Of a stretch of 64,000 nt of DNA, positions 6,947 to 14,858 are shown one piece after another (the first letter of the stretch is position 1; every line of letters begins with the position of its first letter). Under the pieces are notes generated by a model. It saw nothing but the letters and a program-made list of their open reading frames with translations, did no database searches and had not been told where the DNA came from. The stretch spans positions 1 through 64,000 of the forward strand of contig JAGXFN010000008.1 of the NCBI GenBank assembly GCA_024637195.1, written 5' to 3'. Origin of the DNA: Arcobacter sp. Lineage in GTDB: Bacteria > Campylobacterota > Campylobacteria > Campylobacterales > Sulfurimonadaceae. Position numbers and translations under genes: made by a program.

Positions 6947-7141
6947 ATGAACATACACAGTACACTCAGATCATTATTACAGCTGTTTATCAACCTGATC
7001 GCTGGATCAGCGCTGTCTCTTTTGGCCGGTGCGGCAGGTGCATTTTTGCATCCATACCTCGGGCTGGCTCTCTTCTTGTTTTGTGCTTCCATTCTCATAA
7101 CGGCGGCTTTCAAACTGCACTTTGACTTTCAGCTATCCTAA
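6947..7141 (+). CDS. Small membrane protein, plus-strand insertion in the tail operon
   Basis: 64 aa with two strongly hydrophobic segments (about 14-33 and 37-56) and an amphipathic N terminus. It lies in the gap between the tail chaperone extension (ending 7185) and the tape measure gene and runs opposite to both, preceded by TATAAT. These are marks of a moron gene expressed from the prophage. Small two-helix proteins of this kind often alter host surface or block superinfection; that function is inference. The very short leader is odd. Confidence 0.5.
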   Translation: MNIHSTLRSLLQLFINLIAGSALSLLAGAAGAFLHPYLGLALFLFCASILITAAFKLHFDFQLS

Positions 7142-7184
7142 GCGCCCAAACTTCGATACTTTTAGGCTGTGCAGCATTCGCCCA

Positions 7185-7337
7185 CTACTTAGCTGTGTCG
7201 TTCAAATATTTATTCGCTTCATCAAAGTAAAACTTCCAGTCCGCGCACGGCATCCCAAGCTGCTCTTCATAGCCGAACCCGTACAGAGAGGCAATATTGC
7301 CAACTCCTTTCAAAAACTGGGTTCTTTCGATTAGGAC
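7185..7337 (-). CDS. -1 frame extension of the tail assembly chaperone (E'-like)
   Basis: Reading on from the slippery site in the -1 frame gives 50 further codons to TAG at 7185. The peptide has the acidic/aromatic run A-D-W-K-F-Y-F-D-E-A. There is no separate start or ribosome site. The product would be a 153-aa fusion (first 103 residues of the chaperone plus 50). Such long forms (P2 E+E', lambda GT, Mu 41/42) link the chaperone to the tape measure protein during tube assembly. The tape measure gene follows, as expected. Confidence 0.85.
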   Translation of the reverse strand, partial: VLIERTQFLKGVGNIASLYGFGYEEQLGMPCADWKFYFDEANKYLNDTAK

Positions 7338-7645
7338 AAAAAAGGCGCAAGAACACCTTTTATTTTTTTATATACACTGGGAGCGAGTGCATCCATCTCG
7401 TCGATGTCCAAACCAACAAGATTCCCGATCAATATCATCTCGTAAGTCACAGGGTCAAGCGCAGGGTTGGCGGCATTCGCTGCGATTCTAATATCACGCA
7501 TCTGCGGCTCACGACACTCAAGCTCAGTCACTTTTTTTTCTGCGATAGTGACAGGCTCTTCAAATTTGATCAAGCTTTTTTTATCTGCTCCAAAGCTAAA
7601 AATTACCATATCTTTTTTTGCTACTTCTTCTACTGGTGCTGCCAT
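7331..7645 (-). CDS. Tail assembly chaperone (P2 gpE / Mu gp41-like)
   Basis: 104 aa. It sits between the tail tube and tape measure genes, the standard place for this chaperone. The sequence has L-E-C-R-E-P-Q-M-R-D typical of the family and a helical C terminus. The last codons contain T TTT TTG, and a second frame continues past the stop. Good RBS (AAGGAG). It forms the short form of the frameshift pair. Confidence 0.85.
   Translation of the reverse strand: MAAPVEEVAKKDMVIFSFGADKKSLIKFEEPVTIAEKKVTELECREPQMRDIRIAANAANPALDPVTYEMILIGNLVGLDIDEMDALAPSVYKKIKGVLAPFLS
7337..7343 (-). promoter_or_regulatory. Programmed -1 frameshift site TTTTTTG
   Basis: The minus strand reads T TTT TTG in the zero frame, the X-XXY-YYZ pattern and the same heptamer known from the P2 E/E' gene. 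It is two codons before the chaperone stop (7331-7333), and the -1 frame is open for 51 codons including its stop. Confidence 0.85.
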
Positions 7646-7649
7646 GATT

Positions 7650-7811
7650 TTATTCTCCTTCTGAGATTATTTTGAATTTACCGACCGCTTCTTTCTCGAG
7701 CAGCTCCATCTCTTTTTTAGTGACCGTCTTTTCCACACCGCTTCGAAGGACGAGGAGATCTTTTTTCTCCTTACCCTTGATGTTGATGTAGTGTGTTGCC
7801 AGGACCTTCAT
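7650..7811 (-). CDS. Small protein between tail tube and chaperone (53 aa)
   Basis: 53 codons starting TGATG on the tube-gene stop, so it is translationally coupled. The peptide is highly charged and lysine-rich with a beta-like N terminus and a helical E-M-E-L-L-E-K-E segment. I do not recognise it. Its tight packing in the tail operon suggests a structural or assembly role. Confidence 0.7.
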   Translation of the reverse strand: MKVLATHYINIKGKEKKDLLVLRSGVEKTVTKKEMELLEKEAVGKFKIISEGE

Positions 7812-8296
7812 CACGACACCGCCGCTTTAACTTTTTCGTAGATGTCTACGCCGCCGATCTTCGCGATGTAGTTCGAAAGATCGATGTCGATCACCTCGGT
7901 GCCGTCAAGCTCCATGCGGTAGACGTTCACATACATCTTTCCTTTCGTCTTCATTGTGTCGCCGCTCTTCCACGCATCCGGCTCGATGTCCATAGGTCCG
8001 CCAAGCGTTAGGACGGCACCCTTATTGACGCCGTCCTCCTGATAAGATCCCTTCGCTTTTAGCTTCGCGTTCTGAAGCTTCGCGGCCTCTTTGTAAATAA
8101 CCTCATTCAAGATGTTGATCTCGAAGGAGAACTCCATCGGCTCAAGTAGACCGGTGTCTACATGCTGTCCATTCTGGACCTCTTTTTTAGTTTTAACCGT
8201 GGGCGGTGTAAGACTCTCTACCGTGCCGAGAAGGCCGTAGCCGTCGACGAAGATATTCACCTCTTTGATTCTCGATGGTAATTTACGTGCTGCCAT
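7811..8296 (-). CDS. Tail tube protein (P2 FII-like)
   Basis: 161 aa, close to the P2 major tail tube FII in length. It begins with the family's typical I-K-E-V-N-I-F-V-D-G-Y and includes P-M-E-F-S-F-E-I-N. It follows the sheath gene directly, as in P2 and Mu. It would form the inner tube through which DNA passes. Confidence 0.9.
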   Translation of the reverse strand: MAARKLPSRIKEVNIFVDGYGLLGTVESLTPPTVKTKKEVQNGQHVDTGLLEPMEFSFEINILNEVIYKEAAKLQNAKLKAKGSYQEDGVNKGAVLTLGGPMDIEPDAWKSGDTMKTKGKMYVNVYRMELDGTEVIDIDLSNYIAKIGGVDIYEKVKAAVS

Positions 8297-8306
8297 TTAA
8301 AGCTCC

Positions 8307-9440
8307 TTAGCTCAATCTTTCAAATACGACGCTTGAATAAGCGTCAACGCGGTCGAATGTAACCTTTATCAGTGCGGGAGACGGTGTCTCCTGCGACGCA
8401 ATCGTGAAGTAGAACTCGTTGTTGGTGATCGCGGTCGGCGTTGTCAAGTCCAGGTTCAGGTAGACATTGAAGCCGAGCATGACGTCCTGCCCTACAAGTG
8501 TGGCCATAAACGCACGCAGACTGTCCTGCGCCGCATCGAGCGCCGCAAGGTCCCGGTCTACTGCCCAGAAGATGCCGTCAAGCACCGCGAACGAAGCCAG
8601 GTCGAAAATGCGTACTCTGCGGGCATCCTGCCAGATCGGGTCAATGTCGCAGGTCTGATAGTTCCAGCTGCGAATACCGCTGTAGTTGATGAAGCTGGTG
8701 ATCTGCTTCTCGGTCAGCGGGTCGGTCTCATCCTGGAACCCTGCAAGGAACTCCCGGTTGACCTTGACGCCGCTCACAGGCAGAACCCGGTTAGATATGG
8801 AGTAGCTATACCCGATGTCTTTGCTACCGTCTATCGACGCACGCAGGTACGCCATGACGATAGATGCCGAGTACTCGTCCGTATCGGACAACACTGTGTT
8901 CCAGTCGTTTAGATTTGTGAATACCGGCGTGATACGGCGGGACCCCAATGCGTCACGCTTCGTGATGGCATCGGCGTTATCTATAGCGTCCATGTCTGCA
9001 AAGCCGCGCCCCTTGATCTTGTCAAGCGTAGCGACCATGGCGATCTGAACGTCGACGGACGTTGACCAGTCGCCTACACCCATAATGTCCGGTCTGAGAC
9101 CGAAGAGAGACGGTGCCATAGCGACCAGGTTCACCGCCGTAATGACATTGCTCTTCTCTGTAGCCTCCAAAGCATCTACATGGGCCACTGAGATGATAAG
9201 CGGAATAATGAGGCCGTACTTGTCCTCGCCATATTTCAAATACTTAAGCAGGTTCCCGCCTGTAGCCGCTGCGAACCCCGTATCTGCCAGCGCAGCCTTG
9301 ATGCTGTCAAAATAGTGCAGCCCGGCTGTCACACCTGCGTCTGCAGTAAGAACCAGCGCCAACGGAATAGTGCTCGATACACTTATCGGGCGTGCGCCCG
9401 AACTTGTTACGTCGACAACGACGCCTCTGGTTAAACTCAT
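8307..9440 (-). CDS. Tail sheath protein (P2 FI-like)
   Basis: 377 aa, similar to P2 FI in size. Family features include an N terminus with R-G-V-V-V-D-V, S-R-R-I-T-P-V-F-T-N in the middle and Y-S-G-I-R-S-W-N-Y-Q-T-C-D-I-D in the C-terminal half. It makes the contractile sheath, so the virion should be a myovirus. It overlaps the upstream gene by four bases. Confidence 0.93.
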   Translation of the reverse strand: MSLTRGVVVDVTSSGARPISVSSTIPLALVLTADAGVTAGLHYFDSIKAALADTGFAAATGGNLLKYLKYGEDKYGLIIPLIISVAHVDALEATEKSNVITAVNLVAMAPSLFGLRPDIMGVGDWSTSVDVQIAMVATLDKIKGRGFADMDAIDNADAITKRDALGSRRITPVFTNLNDWNTVLSDTDEYSASIVMAYLRASIDGSKDIGYSYSISNRVLPVSGVKVNREFLAGFQDETDPLTEKQITSFINYSGIRSWNYQTCDIDPIWQDARRVRIFDLASFAVLDGIFWAVDRDLAALDAAQDSLRAFMATLVGQDVMLGFNVYLNLDLTTPTAITNNEFYFTIASQETPSPALIKVTFDRVDAYSSVVFERLS

Positions 9441-9781
9441 TTAGAACTCCTTTTGTAGTGGGTTGGATATTTGGCGCGGTGGTATAGATTCACCGCCGTA
9501 TAGAATGCCCAGACCGTAAATCTGGATGCTCCGTTCTCTTGTATTGCTTCTTTGAAAAGGTCGTCAGCAAGCGGGTATTTTTCCAGCTCACAGAGGTAGT
9601 CGTGGACAACCACCCCTTTCATAAAGTCGCTGCGATGCGGCGGCCAGATGCTCCATAGCGCGCGCGGGATATTTGCCCCGTTCGTCACAAAGCCAGCGGG
9701 GATTTGTATGTTTTTGTATTTGAACGGGGCGAGCAACCGGTATCGGTTGCCGCTGATCGGTTCGAGGGTCAGGATCTTCAT
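9437..9781 (-). CDS. DUF1353 family protein
   Basis: 114 aa. The block I-P-A-G-F-V-T-N-G-A-N-I-P-R, followed by V-V-H-D-Y-L-C near residue 57, is characteristic of DUF1353, a small family common in phage tail regions. A conserved His-Asp pair suggests an enzyme, but no function is established. It is coupled to both neighbours by short overlaps. Confidence 0.8.
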   Translation of the reverse strand: MKILTLEPISGNRYRLLAPFKYKNIQIPAGFVTNGANIPRALWSIWPPHRSDFMKGVVVHDYLCELEKYPLADDLFKEAIQENGASRFTVWAFYTAVNLYHRAKYPTHYKRSSK

Positions 9782-10296
9782 AACAGATCCTCCTGAGCCT
9801 GTCTTGCACCGATCATCACGCCTACTGCCGAAGAGTATAAATCTGCTTTTTCGATAATCTTACCGACCAGATAATCCTTCGGCACACCTCTCGCATCTGC
9901 AAGCGCATCGATCATCGGTGTAGCAACTAGCGGATCGGCCAGGTATGTTCTTGCCTCCGTCTCTTGTTTCGTCCAGCTTGTGCGCTCGGCTTCGGGCACT
10001 CCGCTTATGAGCGCGTAAACTTTCGCATCAAACTCGTCATTAATAACTTGAAGTTTTCGCTTGACCTGGCTTGTCTCTTTGACGAGCAGTGAAAAGGCAT
10101 CCTTCGTTATCTCAACACAGTTGATCTCAAGCGGCTGTGAAGCGATAAGCGCGGTGATCTCTGCTTCTGTCTCCGCCTCGATGCTCACTGCGGGCACGTC
10201 AAAGTAATTTACTTTGACAGTCTCGCTGCCTCCTCTAAACTCAAGCACCGTGTGCTCCGCCTGCACTTTTTGAAAACTCACATATTTAATAAACAC
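9778..10296 (-). CDS. Tail-fibre-associated protein (possible fibre assembly/accessory)
   Basis: 172 aa, no membrane segment. The N-terminal 80 residues are beta-rich. The C-terminal part reads R-G-V-P-K-D-Y-L-V-G-K-I-I-E-K-A-D-L-Y-S, then G-A-R-Q, a pattern seen in small fibre-adjacent proteins that contain a helical DUF4376-like region. A strong RBS (AAGGAGG) precedes it. It follows the fibre gene and the Avd-like fragment. A fibre chaperone role is inferred from position. Confidence 0.55.
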   Translation of the reverse strand: MFIKYVSFQKVQAEHTVLEFRGGSETVKVNYFDVPAVSIEAETEAEITALIASQPLEINCVEITKDAFSLLVKETSQVKRKLQVINDEFDAKVYALISGVPEAERTSWTKQETEARTYLADPLVATPMIDALADARGVPKDYLVGKIIEKADLYSSAVGVMIGARQAQEDLL

Positions 10297-10423
10297 GATT
10301 GACTCCTCCTTGGTAATAATTTAAAAACGTCCGCCCTCTTGGGAAATGGTTGAGATAAACTGTAAGTAGCTTAATCATCTCCATGTATTTTCGGTTGAGT
10401 ACCGCTTCGCTGTGGACTCCCAT
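10286..10423 (-). pseudogene. Truncated Avd-like gene of a decayed retroelement
   Basis: A 45-codon frame directly after the fibre gene. Residues 10-33 (N-R-K-Y-M-E-M-I-K-L-L, then Y-L-N-H-F-P-R-G-R-T-F) resemble the first two helices of Avd, the four-helix accessory protein of diversity-generating retroelements, which contains K-Y-x-x-M and F-P-(R/K)-x-x-(R/K)-F. Intact Avd is around 110-130 aa. From codon 34 on the frame reads through the ribosome site of the next gene, which marks a probable deletion junction near 10320. No template repeat or reverse transcriptase follows. The family call is by eye. Confidence 0.45.
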
Positions 10424-10452
10424 TAGCTACGCTCCCCGCTCACTGTCGTTCC

Positions 10453-10569
10453 CTACACACATAAGAACGAGGCCCGCCCGCCGACAAAGTCGCTCGAATG
10501 CGTGCGCGAACCGTTGAGATTGACCGTCGCGACCCCGGCACCCGAAGAGTAAACCCAGTTGCCGCCGCG
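10453..10569 (-). repeat. Variable-region-like 3' end of the tail fibre gene
   Basis: The last 38 codons show the layout R-G-G-N-W...A-G-V...N-L-N...R...V-G-G-R-A-S of retroelement-diversified C-type lectins. Codons 565, 566, 567, 569, 579, 583, 585, 586 and 587 are GTT, TAC, TCT, GGT, GGT, CAT, AGC, GAC and TTT: all end in a pyrimidine and so could derive from AAY template codons. Framework codons (TGG, TCG, CGC, ACG) intervene, and three AAY codons remain. Confidence 0.6.
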
Positions 10570-12246
10570 GATACAAGCCATTTGGTCAATAAGGTTTCGG
10601 TAAAAACCATCATTCCCGAAGTCGGTCGTTCCTGTTATACTCACCCCTGTAGCAGCTGGTATACCGAACATTGTTCGCTTGTATGCTGCACTTGTTCTGT
10701 CAGTACTCATCGCGAATACTTGGTTGGTTCCGTTCCCGAAATAGACTGTACTGACGTCAAATACGACATCCGAGATATCAACTACATCATAAAGGTTCAG
10801 GTCATAAGCACCGCCCGATCCTGCTGTGATGCTGTCGTTCATGATGGTTCGAATGTCCGCACTCTCTTTTAGCATCAAGAAGCCGTTTGCCGTGTATCGG
10901 ATGAAGCCCGAAGCAACTTCCCACATATTTCCGTTCAGGTCTGCTATACCGCAGGCTTGGCCGTTGTGCGTAGTCTTTGCAAAGTTTGATGCCGAGCCGG
11001 TTAGGCCACAGTTGCTATAGCCCGAAGAAGCGTATAGAACGCTCGCGTCCTGCACATCTGAGAGGGCATTGTTATTGCAGCCCTTTGGAAGTTTCGGGAG
11101 CACGTCGATAAAGGCGCAGGCTATTGTAGAGAGGGCCACTTCGCCGTGTGCTTTGGCCATTCGTGCGAGCATAGAGTAGTGATAAGCCGGAGTCAAAAAT
11201 GCTTCTACAGACATCGTCTTCACCGCGGTGTAAAGTCCGCCGTAATTGTTGACCGGGGCGCCTGCGAGTGTTGAGATCGGGTTGTGAACTGAGTTCGTAC
11301 TCATCGGGTCTTTGAAGCGCTGGGCTGAGGCGATCGTGCCGTTTTTGGTGATCTGGTACTTAGCGATAAATACGCACGGGATTTCAATCCCCCCGTTGAT
11401 GAAGCTTCGCTCTAGTACAAAGCCTGTAGCTGGGACATCACTATACTCGAAAGTGTTCCCGGTGATTTTGATGTAATGCTTAGGCATACAGCAGAGTATT
11501 GCGCCGCTATAGCCGTGCATGTAATTCCCGTAATTCTCATGCCCGATCACATCATGGCCGCTCAGAGGAATGGCACCTATCTGCTCGTACCATGCCTTTT
11601 GTGCAGTAGCCACACCAAAGCCGATCTCACCTTTTACGCCGAGGGAGTAGATGAGCGGGTCAAGGCCTGTGCGGATATCGACATATTTTTTTGAGGCCGC
11701 GTGCTGTGCTGCTGTCGGGTCGGGGATGATCGGGCTGCTCTCTAGGGTGAGCGTGCCGGTTTTTGTTTGGTCGCCAGCAATCTTCAGATAAGTAGCATCT
11801 GTAAAAGCTCTGCTTGCAAGCACGACAGCCGGGTCTATTTTGAGCTCAACCGAAGAAGCGCTGCTGACTTCTATGATGACTTTGATATAAAGATCTTTTG
11901 CAGATCCGCTGGCTAGTGTTGGCTTGTAAGTGTCCGGGTAGCTTCCGATGGCGATCATGTCTCCGGCAAGATCGAATAGGCCTACTTCGCGCACGGTAAA
12001 GCCGCCGTCTGTAGATGGGATGTATCCCTCTGCGACTATCCAGTCAGGGTTTACCGGATCAACATCAATACTATTAAGCGCAGCGCGCCATACCTCGTTC
12101 GCAAGGACATTATCTGTCTGATCAGGGACGATCTCGACCCCGTTGCCGTCGCCTACAGCGATGTGAGTCAGCTGTACTACAGTGCCCAGCGCCGTAGCGT
12201 TGGCGATTTTTGCTTTTCCGATGTCTGTTAAAATTGTATAAAACAC
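10453..12246 (-). CDS. Tail fibre with C-terminal C-type-lectin (DGR target-like) domain
   Basis: 597 aa. Residues 1-150 match the phage tail-collar fibre N-terminal family (DUF3751-like; A-N-A-T-A-L-G, then T-V-R-E-V-G-L-F near 84). A short linker with A-A-Q-H-A-A-S-K-K-Y-V-D follows. The C-terminal half is a formylglycine-generating-enzyme/C-type-lectin fold, shown by C-G-I-A-D-L-N-G-N-M-W-E-V and by the terminal R-G-G-N-W...V-G-G-R-A-S. This fold presents the variable surface in Mtd-type receptor-binding proteins. It is preceded by the tail I gene and should define host range. Confidence 0.85.
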   Translation of the reverse strand: MFYTILTDIGKAKIANATALGTVVQLTHIAVGDGNGVEIVPDQTDNVLANEVWRAALNSIDVDPVNPDWIVAEGYIPSTDGGFTVREVGLFDLAGDMIAIGSYPDTYKPTLASGSAKDLYIKVIIEVSSASSVELKIDPAVVLASRAFTDATYLKIAGDQTKTGTLTLESSPIIPDPTAAQHAASKKYVDIRTGLDPLIYSLGVKGEIGFGVATAQKAWYEQIGAIPLSGHDVIGHENYGNYMHGYSGAILCCMPKHYIKITGNTFEYSDVPATGFVLERSFINGGIEIPCVFIAKYQITKNGTIASAQRFKDPMSTNSVHNPISTLAGAPVNNYGGLYTAVKTMSVEAFLTPAYHYSMLARMAKAHGEVALSTIACAFIDVLPKLPKGCNNNALSDVQDASVLYASSGYSNCGLTGSASNFAKTTHNGQACGIADLNGNMWEVASGFIRYTANGFLMLKESADIRTIMNDSITAGSGGAYDLNLYDVVDISDVVFDVSTVYFGNGTNQVFAMSTDRTSAAYKRTMFGIPAATGVSITGTTDFGNDGFYRNLIDQMACIRGGNWVYSSGAGVATVNLNGSRTHSSDFVGGRASFLCV

Positions 12247-12249
12247 TTT

Positions 12250-12867
12250 TTACGCTCCTTGTGGATAGATGATGGTTGTTTCGACCGCGTGGTGTGCGGC
12301 GGCCAGGTATTGCACGGCAGAGATCAGGATAGGGTCGGGGAAGTACGGATAAACCGTTCCGTTCTCACCGCTGTGAACTGAGCACGCGTGATACATCGTT
12401 GCGCGGCTGAGCATGGAGATCTTTATGTTTTCGAGCACGCTTCGTGCGTTCTTTTGCTTTGCGCAGGTCTTCTCGAGCTTTGTTATCAGCGCGGAACTGA
12501 GACCGCTTTCGCTTGCATTTATCTCTACGCGAAAATTGTAAGGCTCACCTGCGTACTCAAACCACTCAACAACTTTGACTGTATCGCTCAGCGCTTCGAC
12601 GGGGCCGATTAGTGCGCGAGCCGTGCCTGCGTATTTCATCGTGTCAAAAGCAGCTCTGATAACTTTGCGCGATGTCGCTTCGCTCAGTCCGGAGATGTCC
12701 ACGTTCGACTCCCAGGCAAGAAAAGGCAGTAGCGAGACGTGACATAGTTCGGGAGAGACTTTCAGAAGTGTCAGACTCATCCCCGCGCGGTCCTCTCTGG
12801 ACATCGTCTCGTAAGACTTCCAGGCATCACTCATATAAGCAGGCAAAAGGCTCATGTCGCGGCTCAT
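12250..12867 (-). CDS. Baseplate tail protein I (P2 gpI / Mu gp48-like)
   Basis: 205 aa. N terminus L-L-P-A-Y-M-S-D, then L-L-P-F-L-A-W-E-S-N-V-D, is diagnostic for phage tail protein I. It joins the baseplate wedge to the fibres. It overlaps the J gene by four bases and precedes the fibre gene, as in P2 (J-I-H). Confidence 0.92.
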   Translation of the reverse strand: MSRDMSLLPAYMSDAWKSYETMSREDRAGMSLTLLKVSPELCHVSLLPFLAWESNVDISGLSEATSRKVIRAAFDTMKYAGTARALIGPVEALSDTVKVVEWFEYAGEPYNFRVEINASESGLSSALITKLEKTCAKQKNARSVLENIKISMLSRATMYHACSVHSGENGTVYPYFPDPILISAVQYLAAAHHAVETTIIYPQGA

Positions 12868-13961
12868 GTAAAGTTGAGTGTCAAGGTAGTTATCCTGATC
12901 ACTTCGTGCGCCGAGGCATTGATCGCGGCCGGGTTGGTAATCGTTACGTCTTTGACCTGTTCGCTCTCAAGTAGTCCGTACTGCTTGGCGATACTGAGAC
13001 TTTTTCCAAAGATCATCGTGTTTGCGTCGATACGGCTCTGGATCAGCTCACGAACATTCGTCTCGTAGGTCATGTCGTAGAGCACGATGTCGGCAACGAT
13101 GGATCCGTTTATAATGGTCGCCGAGTTGACCTGGACGCTGTCCGTCAGAGGGCGCACCTCTTCTTTGTTGAGGGCAGCATTGACACGGTCTATCATCACC
13201 TGATCTGCCGTGTACGGGTCTATATTTGAGAGAAGATAGACTTTAACAGTGCCTACAGTATCGTCGATGATCTTCACGTCTGCAACCCTGGCGTCTGCTG
13301 TCTTGGAGAAGTACTTGTATGTCAGGTCTGATCCTGCCGTAGATTTATGCTCACGACTCAGCCAGACGCGCTCACGGTAACGCTCATCGTCTTCGACATC
13401 TGCGCCCTCATGGAAGGTCTCATCCTGCGTAGCGGTCGCCACATACGGAAGCGGGGTAACGATCGTCTCCGTCTTCAGGGCACTCGCTTCGGTAAAGCTT
13501 TGAAGCTCGACTATGCCCGTGCTGCTAAGCTCTCCCGCAGCAATTGTTACATCAGCAAGCAGCAGCGCAAATGCGCCTTTCGTATCCGTAAGCTGAAGAC
13601 CTGCACGGAGGGTCACGTCATACGTCAACGCGACAGACAGACTGAAGGTAAAAGCAGCATAGGGCTTTGAGCCTTCCAGCCGGAGCACGCCGTAACGTGT
13701 CGTGCCAAGATGGTCCAGATCTGCGCTTTTTGCGAAAGCCAGAAGCTGGGACTTTGCCATGTTATTAAGACGTGTACGCAACAAAATCTCTTCATAAGCA
13801 TCCGTCTCGATCATCGTCATTAGGTCATCGCTCTCACTGGGGACGTACTCGATGCCCTTTGTTTTCATGAGTTCTATGACACGTGCAAGCTTTCGTGCCT
13901 TGATCGTCTCAAAGTCAAATACCTCTATCACGTTTGGTGCCGGCAGATCAAGCAGCTGCAT
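12864..13961 (-). CDS. Baseplate protein J (P2 gpJ / Mu gp47-like)
   Basis: 365 aa of the baseplate J family (T4 gp6-like wedge). Visible blocks include the D-D-E-R-Y-R-E-R-V-W motif near 197 and G-T-V-K-V-Y-L-L-S in the middle. It overlaps the W gene by 14 bases and tail I by four, so translation is probably coupled. Confidence 0.92.
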   Translation of the reverse strand: MQLLDLPAPNVIEVFDFETIKARKLARVIELMKTKGIEYVPSESDDLMTMIETDAYEEILLRTRLNNMAKSQLLAFAKSADLDHLGTTRYGVLRLEGSKPYAAFTFSLSVALTYDVTLRAGLQLTDTKGAFALLLADVTIAAGELSSTGIVELQSFTEASALKTETIVTPLPYVATATQDETFHEGADVEDDERYRERVWLSREHKSTAGSDLTYKYFSKTADARVADVKIIDDTVGTVKVYLLSNIDPYTADQVMIDRVNAALNKEEVRPLTDSVQVNSATIINGSIVADIVLYDMTYETNVRELIQSRIDANTMIFGKSLSIAKQYGLLESEQVKDVTITNPAAINASAHEVIRITTLTLNFT

Positions 13962-14259
13962 CTATGACCTCCTCATAACCAAGGTTCATGGTTTTATAAA
14001 TTCCGTTTTCGATATATCCTATCTTGAAGATAGCCTCGTCACCGACTTCGATCTGTACATTTTTCAAGATGCATCGCGGCTCATTTATCTCGATCGCTTC
14101 GCTTGTGTAGCGAATTGCATCGAGGCGCCATTCGTCCGTCACCGTCTTGTCTATAAGCTCAAAAAGACGTGAGCCGTACTCCGGCATCATCACGCGGCTT
14201 CCAAGAGGAGTAGCAAGAATGCGCGAGATCGACTTTTCAACGCTGATTTGCCTTATCAT
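13948..14259 (-). CDS. Baseplate protein W (gp25-like lysozyme-fold family)
   Basis: 103 aa of the GPW/gp25 family. The conserved R-I-L-A-T-P-L-G-S-R-V-M-M-P-E-Y-G-S starts near residue 12. The ATG at 14259 overlaps the stop of the V gene (ATGA); a longer upstream reading would run inside the V gene. gp25 proteins sit at the sheath-baseplate interface. Confidence 0.92.
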   Translation of the reverse strand: MIRQISVEKSISRILATPLGSRVMMPEYGSRLFELIDKTVTDEWRLDAIRYTSEAIEINEPRCILKNVQIEVGDEAIFKIGYIENGIYKTMNLGYEEVIDAAA

Positions 14260-14858
14260 GGTCTGTCTCCCGTGTTTGATCCGCCTGGCGTTACCCCGGT
14301 ATGGACGTGGTCCGTCAGGCTTCCTTTTGAATCTGAAACAGAGGCGTCCGTACTTATGTCGCTCGTAACATGCAGAGGCCCGTCTATGGATACCGAAGGT
14401 GCACTCATAGAAATAGAAGCGGAAGCAGATATGTTTACCGATGTCGCGGTAATAGTTGCAGCGGTGCAAATGATCGTGACCTTGGCTGCTGCTTGGATCT
14501 TGAGCTCTTTTGCTTGAGTGTCGTAGCTGATACGCGTACCGTCTTCATACTCGATGATCTCAGTCGTATCATTTGCGCCGGTAGGCTCTTTTCGTCCCTT
14601 GTTAAAAATACCGCGAATGATAAACCCGCTATCGGCTTCACCAAATGGACTGATGACCAAGACCTGCTCACCCGCACGAACAGGAATCCAATGTCGCTTA
14701 AAGCTGTTGCTAAAGTTCATCACCGGCAAAAAGTCACTTGCCGATTCCTCGCTCGTTTTGACACGTGCCAGGGCTTTACCGTCAACACTTTTAGTCTCCG
14801 TGACCGTACGAAAACGGGCAAGGTTGTTGATTTTGCGCAGTATTTCAGCGAGATTCAT
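14256..14858 (-). CDS. Baseplate spike protein V (P2 gpV / Mu gp45-like)
   Basis: 200 aa. An N-terminal OB-fold-like part contains W-I-P-V-R-A-G-E-Q-V-L-V, typical of gpV. A repetitive Ser/Thr/Ala/Ile beta-helix tract (about 118-170) and a C-terminal His-rich tip (D-H-V-H-T-G-V-T-P-G-G) follow. Such tips bind a metal ion and pierce the outer membrane. Confidence 0.92.
   Translation of the reverse strand: MNLAEILRKINNLARFRTVTETKSVDGKALARVKTSEESASDFLPVMNFSNSFKRHWIPVRAGEQVLVISPFGEADSGFIIRGIFNKGRKEPTGANDTTEIIEYEDGTRISYDTQAKELKIQAAAKVTIICTAATITATSVNISASASISMSAPSVSIDGPLHVTSDISTDASVSDSKGSLTDHVHTGVTPGGSNTGDRP

Noticed and set aside
10297..10452. Template repeat of a diversity-generating retroelement next to the fibre gene
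   Set aside because: I searched by eye for a second copy of the variable region with extra A residues. None is present here or elsewhere in the window, and no reverse transcriptase frame exists.
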